Below are positions 19,575 to 20,264 of a DNA stretch of 20,264 nt, piece by piece (position 1 is the stretch's first letter; each line of letters begins with the position of its first letter). The position numbers were made by a program, and so were the translations under genes. Below the pieces are notes generated by a model. It was not told the origin of the DNA. It saw only the letters and a program-made list of their open reading frames with translations, and made no database searches. The stretch spans positions 1-20,264 of IMG/VR virus record IMGVR_UViG_3300044533_000985; one strand, 5' to 3'. The DNA is from a virus.

Positions 19575-20161
19575 CGGTTCGGGAGGATGTAGATGATGCC
19601 GCGACGCGCACCTACGCATCGGCTGGGATGGTTGTAGTAGAAGCTGTAGCCGTACTTCTGCGTCAGGGTTTTGGCCTTATAAATTGCGTCCAGCTTTTCC
19701 TTGATGTAGCCGAGGCAGATGTCGTGGCCGTTGTAGCTGTCGTATCCAAGCTGTCCGGTCGGCTCCTTGAAATCGTGAATTGCAATGACCGGATGCAGGT
19801 CGTAGCGGTTGATTGCCTCAAGCTCTTCGAGCAGCGGCAGATAATCGTTCCAATGGGCGTCGAGGAAGAAGATTGTGTCGTGTCCAATTCCGTGATGCGG
19901 AATGAACCAGTTCATGCAGGCATCGCTGCTGCCCTCGAACATTTCGACGTAGACCTTCTCGCGCTTGAACTTCTCCTTAGCTCTCTCAACCAAGTCGTGG
20001 TTCAGCTCGCATGAAACGGTCTTGAGGAAGTTCTTGGCCAACCAAACGGTAGTGTCCGCTTCGTGAGTGCCGGTTTCGACAGCAGTCGTTAGCTCGAAGC
20101 GTTCTTTGAGGTAAAGAAACTCCTGCTCGATGAATGTGTCTCCATTGAAAGGTGAACCCAT
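19571..20161 (-). CDS. Class I SAM-dependent methyltransferase-like protein
   Basis: A 196-aa protein with a Rossmann-type glycine motif: LTTAVETGTHEADTTVWLAK (motif I, 29-38), an acidic end of the second strand (SCELN, 49-53), and FFLDAHWNDY (98-107) and IAIHDF (126-131) later. It resembles FkbM-like and related sugar- or glycan-linked methyltransferases. Situated between two GT25-like genes, it may methylate a glycan or its precursor. The ATG at 20161 is preferred to a TTG at 20200, since it follows the previous gene's stop by four nt; the start lacks Shine-Dalgarno. Confidence 0.72.
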   Translation of the reverse strand: MGSPFNGDTFIEQEFLYLKERFELTTAVETGTHEADTTVWLAKNFLKTVSCELNHDLVERAKEKFKREKVYVEMFEGSSDACMNWFIPHHGIGHDTIFFLDAHWNDYLPLLEELEAINRYDLHPVIAIHDFKEPTGQLGYDSYNGHDICLGYIKEKLDAIYKAKTLTQKYGYSFYYNHPSRCVGARRGIIYILPNR

Positions 20162-20165
20162 AATT

Positions 20166-20264
20166 TTAGTCGGCCAAAGGACAGTCTTCTTGATCGGCAA
20201 CTCGCGGGAAAATTGTGAAGCATTTCAGATGCTGGCGGCTCTTGAAGTACATCTGCAAATCGAT
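20166..20264 (-). CDS. Partial GT25-like glycosyltransferase (C-terminal 32 residues)
   Basis: The last 32 codons of a gene that enters from the right edge. Its end aligns with the end of the GT25-like gene at 18945: both have ID-[IL]-QM, then I-x-PR-[LV]-A-x-QE with identical spacing, 12 of 32 residues identical without gaps. A second, paralogous glycosyltransferase is therefore likely. It ends four nt before the methyltransferase start and would be its operon partner. Confidence 0.6.
   Translation of the reverse strand: MDLQMYFKSRQHLKCFTIFPRVADQEDCPLAD

Noticed and set aside
1-20264. CRISPR arrays, tRNA genes, insertion sequences, integrase/attachment sites
   Set aside because: No regularly spaced direct repeats of CRISPR size, no cloverleaf-like genes, no transposase or recombinase pattern were seen on either strand.

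Overview
This window is a stretch of a tailed double-stranded DNA bacteriophage (Caudoviricetes type), or possibly of a prophage. The evidence is a dense array of short overlapping genes, a thymidylate synthase ThyX, a RecT-like annealing protein paired with a RecE/Cas4-type exonuclease, an HTPGPW phage protein, a probable major capsid protein, an S74-chaperoned tail fibre and a holin/lysis cluster. No integrase, large terminase or portal gene is visible, so lifestyle and completeness cannot be judged. The host cannot be named. Most genes lack a Shine-Dalgarno sequence and start after A/T-rich leaders, which fits a phylum with little SD dependence. A near-perfect sigma-54-type promoter suggests a host that uses RpoN.

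Layout. (1) Positions 1-8802, minus strand: the early/metabolic arm. Read in its transcription direction (right to left) it holds a 39-aa membrane protein, a Cys-cluster protein resembling DUF7227, a run of small unknown genes, an HTPGPW protein, a lysozyme-like gene, a MazG-like protein, a hairpin-rich non-coding segment (about 4088-4275), a coiled-coil protein, a structured leader (3258-3336), an HTH protein, RecT-like protein, exonuclease, a DUF669-like protein, ThyX, a ribbon-helix-helix protein and a gene cut by the window edge. (2) Positions 8803-8911: divergent control region with two 12-bp direct repeats 21 bp apart. (3) Positions 8912-16117, plus strand: an HTH/TerS-like protein, a regulatory region with sigma-54-like promoters and three phased half-sites, a PD-(D/E)XK nuclease, the capsid gene with a leader hairpin and a terminator, an HNH endonuclease, small virion proteins, the S74 fibre, a Pro-rich repeat protein, a small membrane protein, holin, a nested Rz/Rz1-like pair and a 48-aa repeat protein. 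(4) A bidirectional terminator at 16124-16156. (5) Positions 16164-20264, minus strand: a scaffold-like protein, a small unknown gene and a sugar-related cassette (GH130-like beta-propeller, GT25-like glycosyltransferase, methyltransferase, and the tail of a second GT25-like gene at the edge).

How the parts fit. The minus arm provides recombination (exonuclease, annealing protein, HTH regulator) and nucleotide supply (ThyX, possible NTP pyrophosphohydrolase). The plus arm builds and releases the virion. The right-hand minus cassette probably builds or edits a glycan, either on the virion or on the host surface. The most notable regulatory signals are the RNA-like three-way junction before the HTH-recT-exonuclease operon, the mutually exclusive hairpins near 4.1 kb, the sigma-54-like element at 9522-9536, and a recurring gene-junction leader (stop-ACC, then ATCAAATC-like sequence, then ATG) in the early small-gene cluster.
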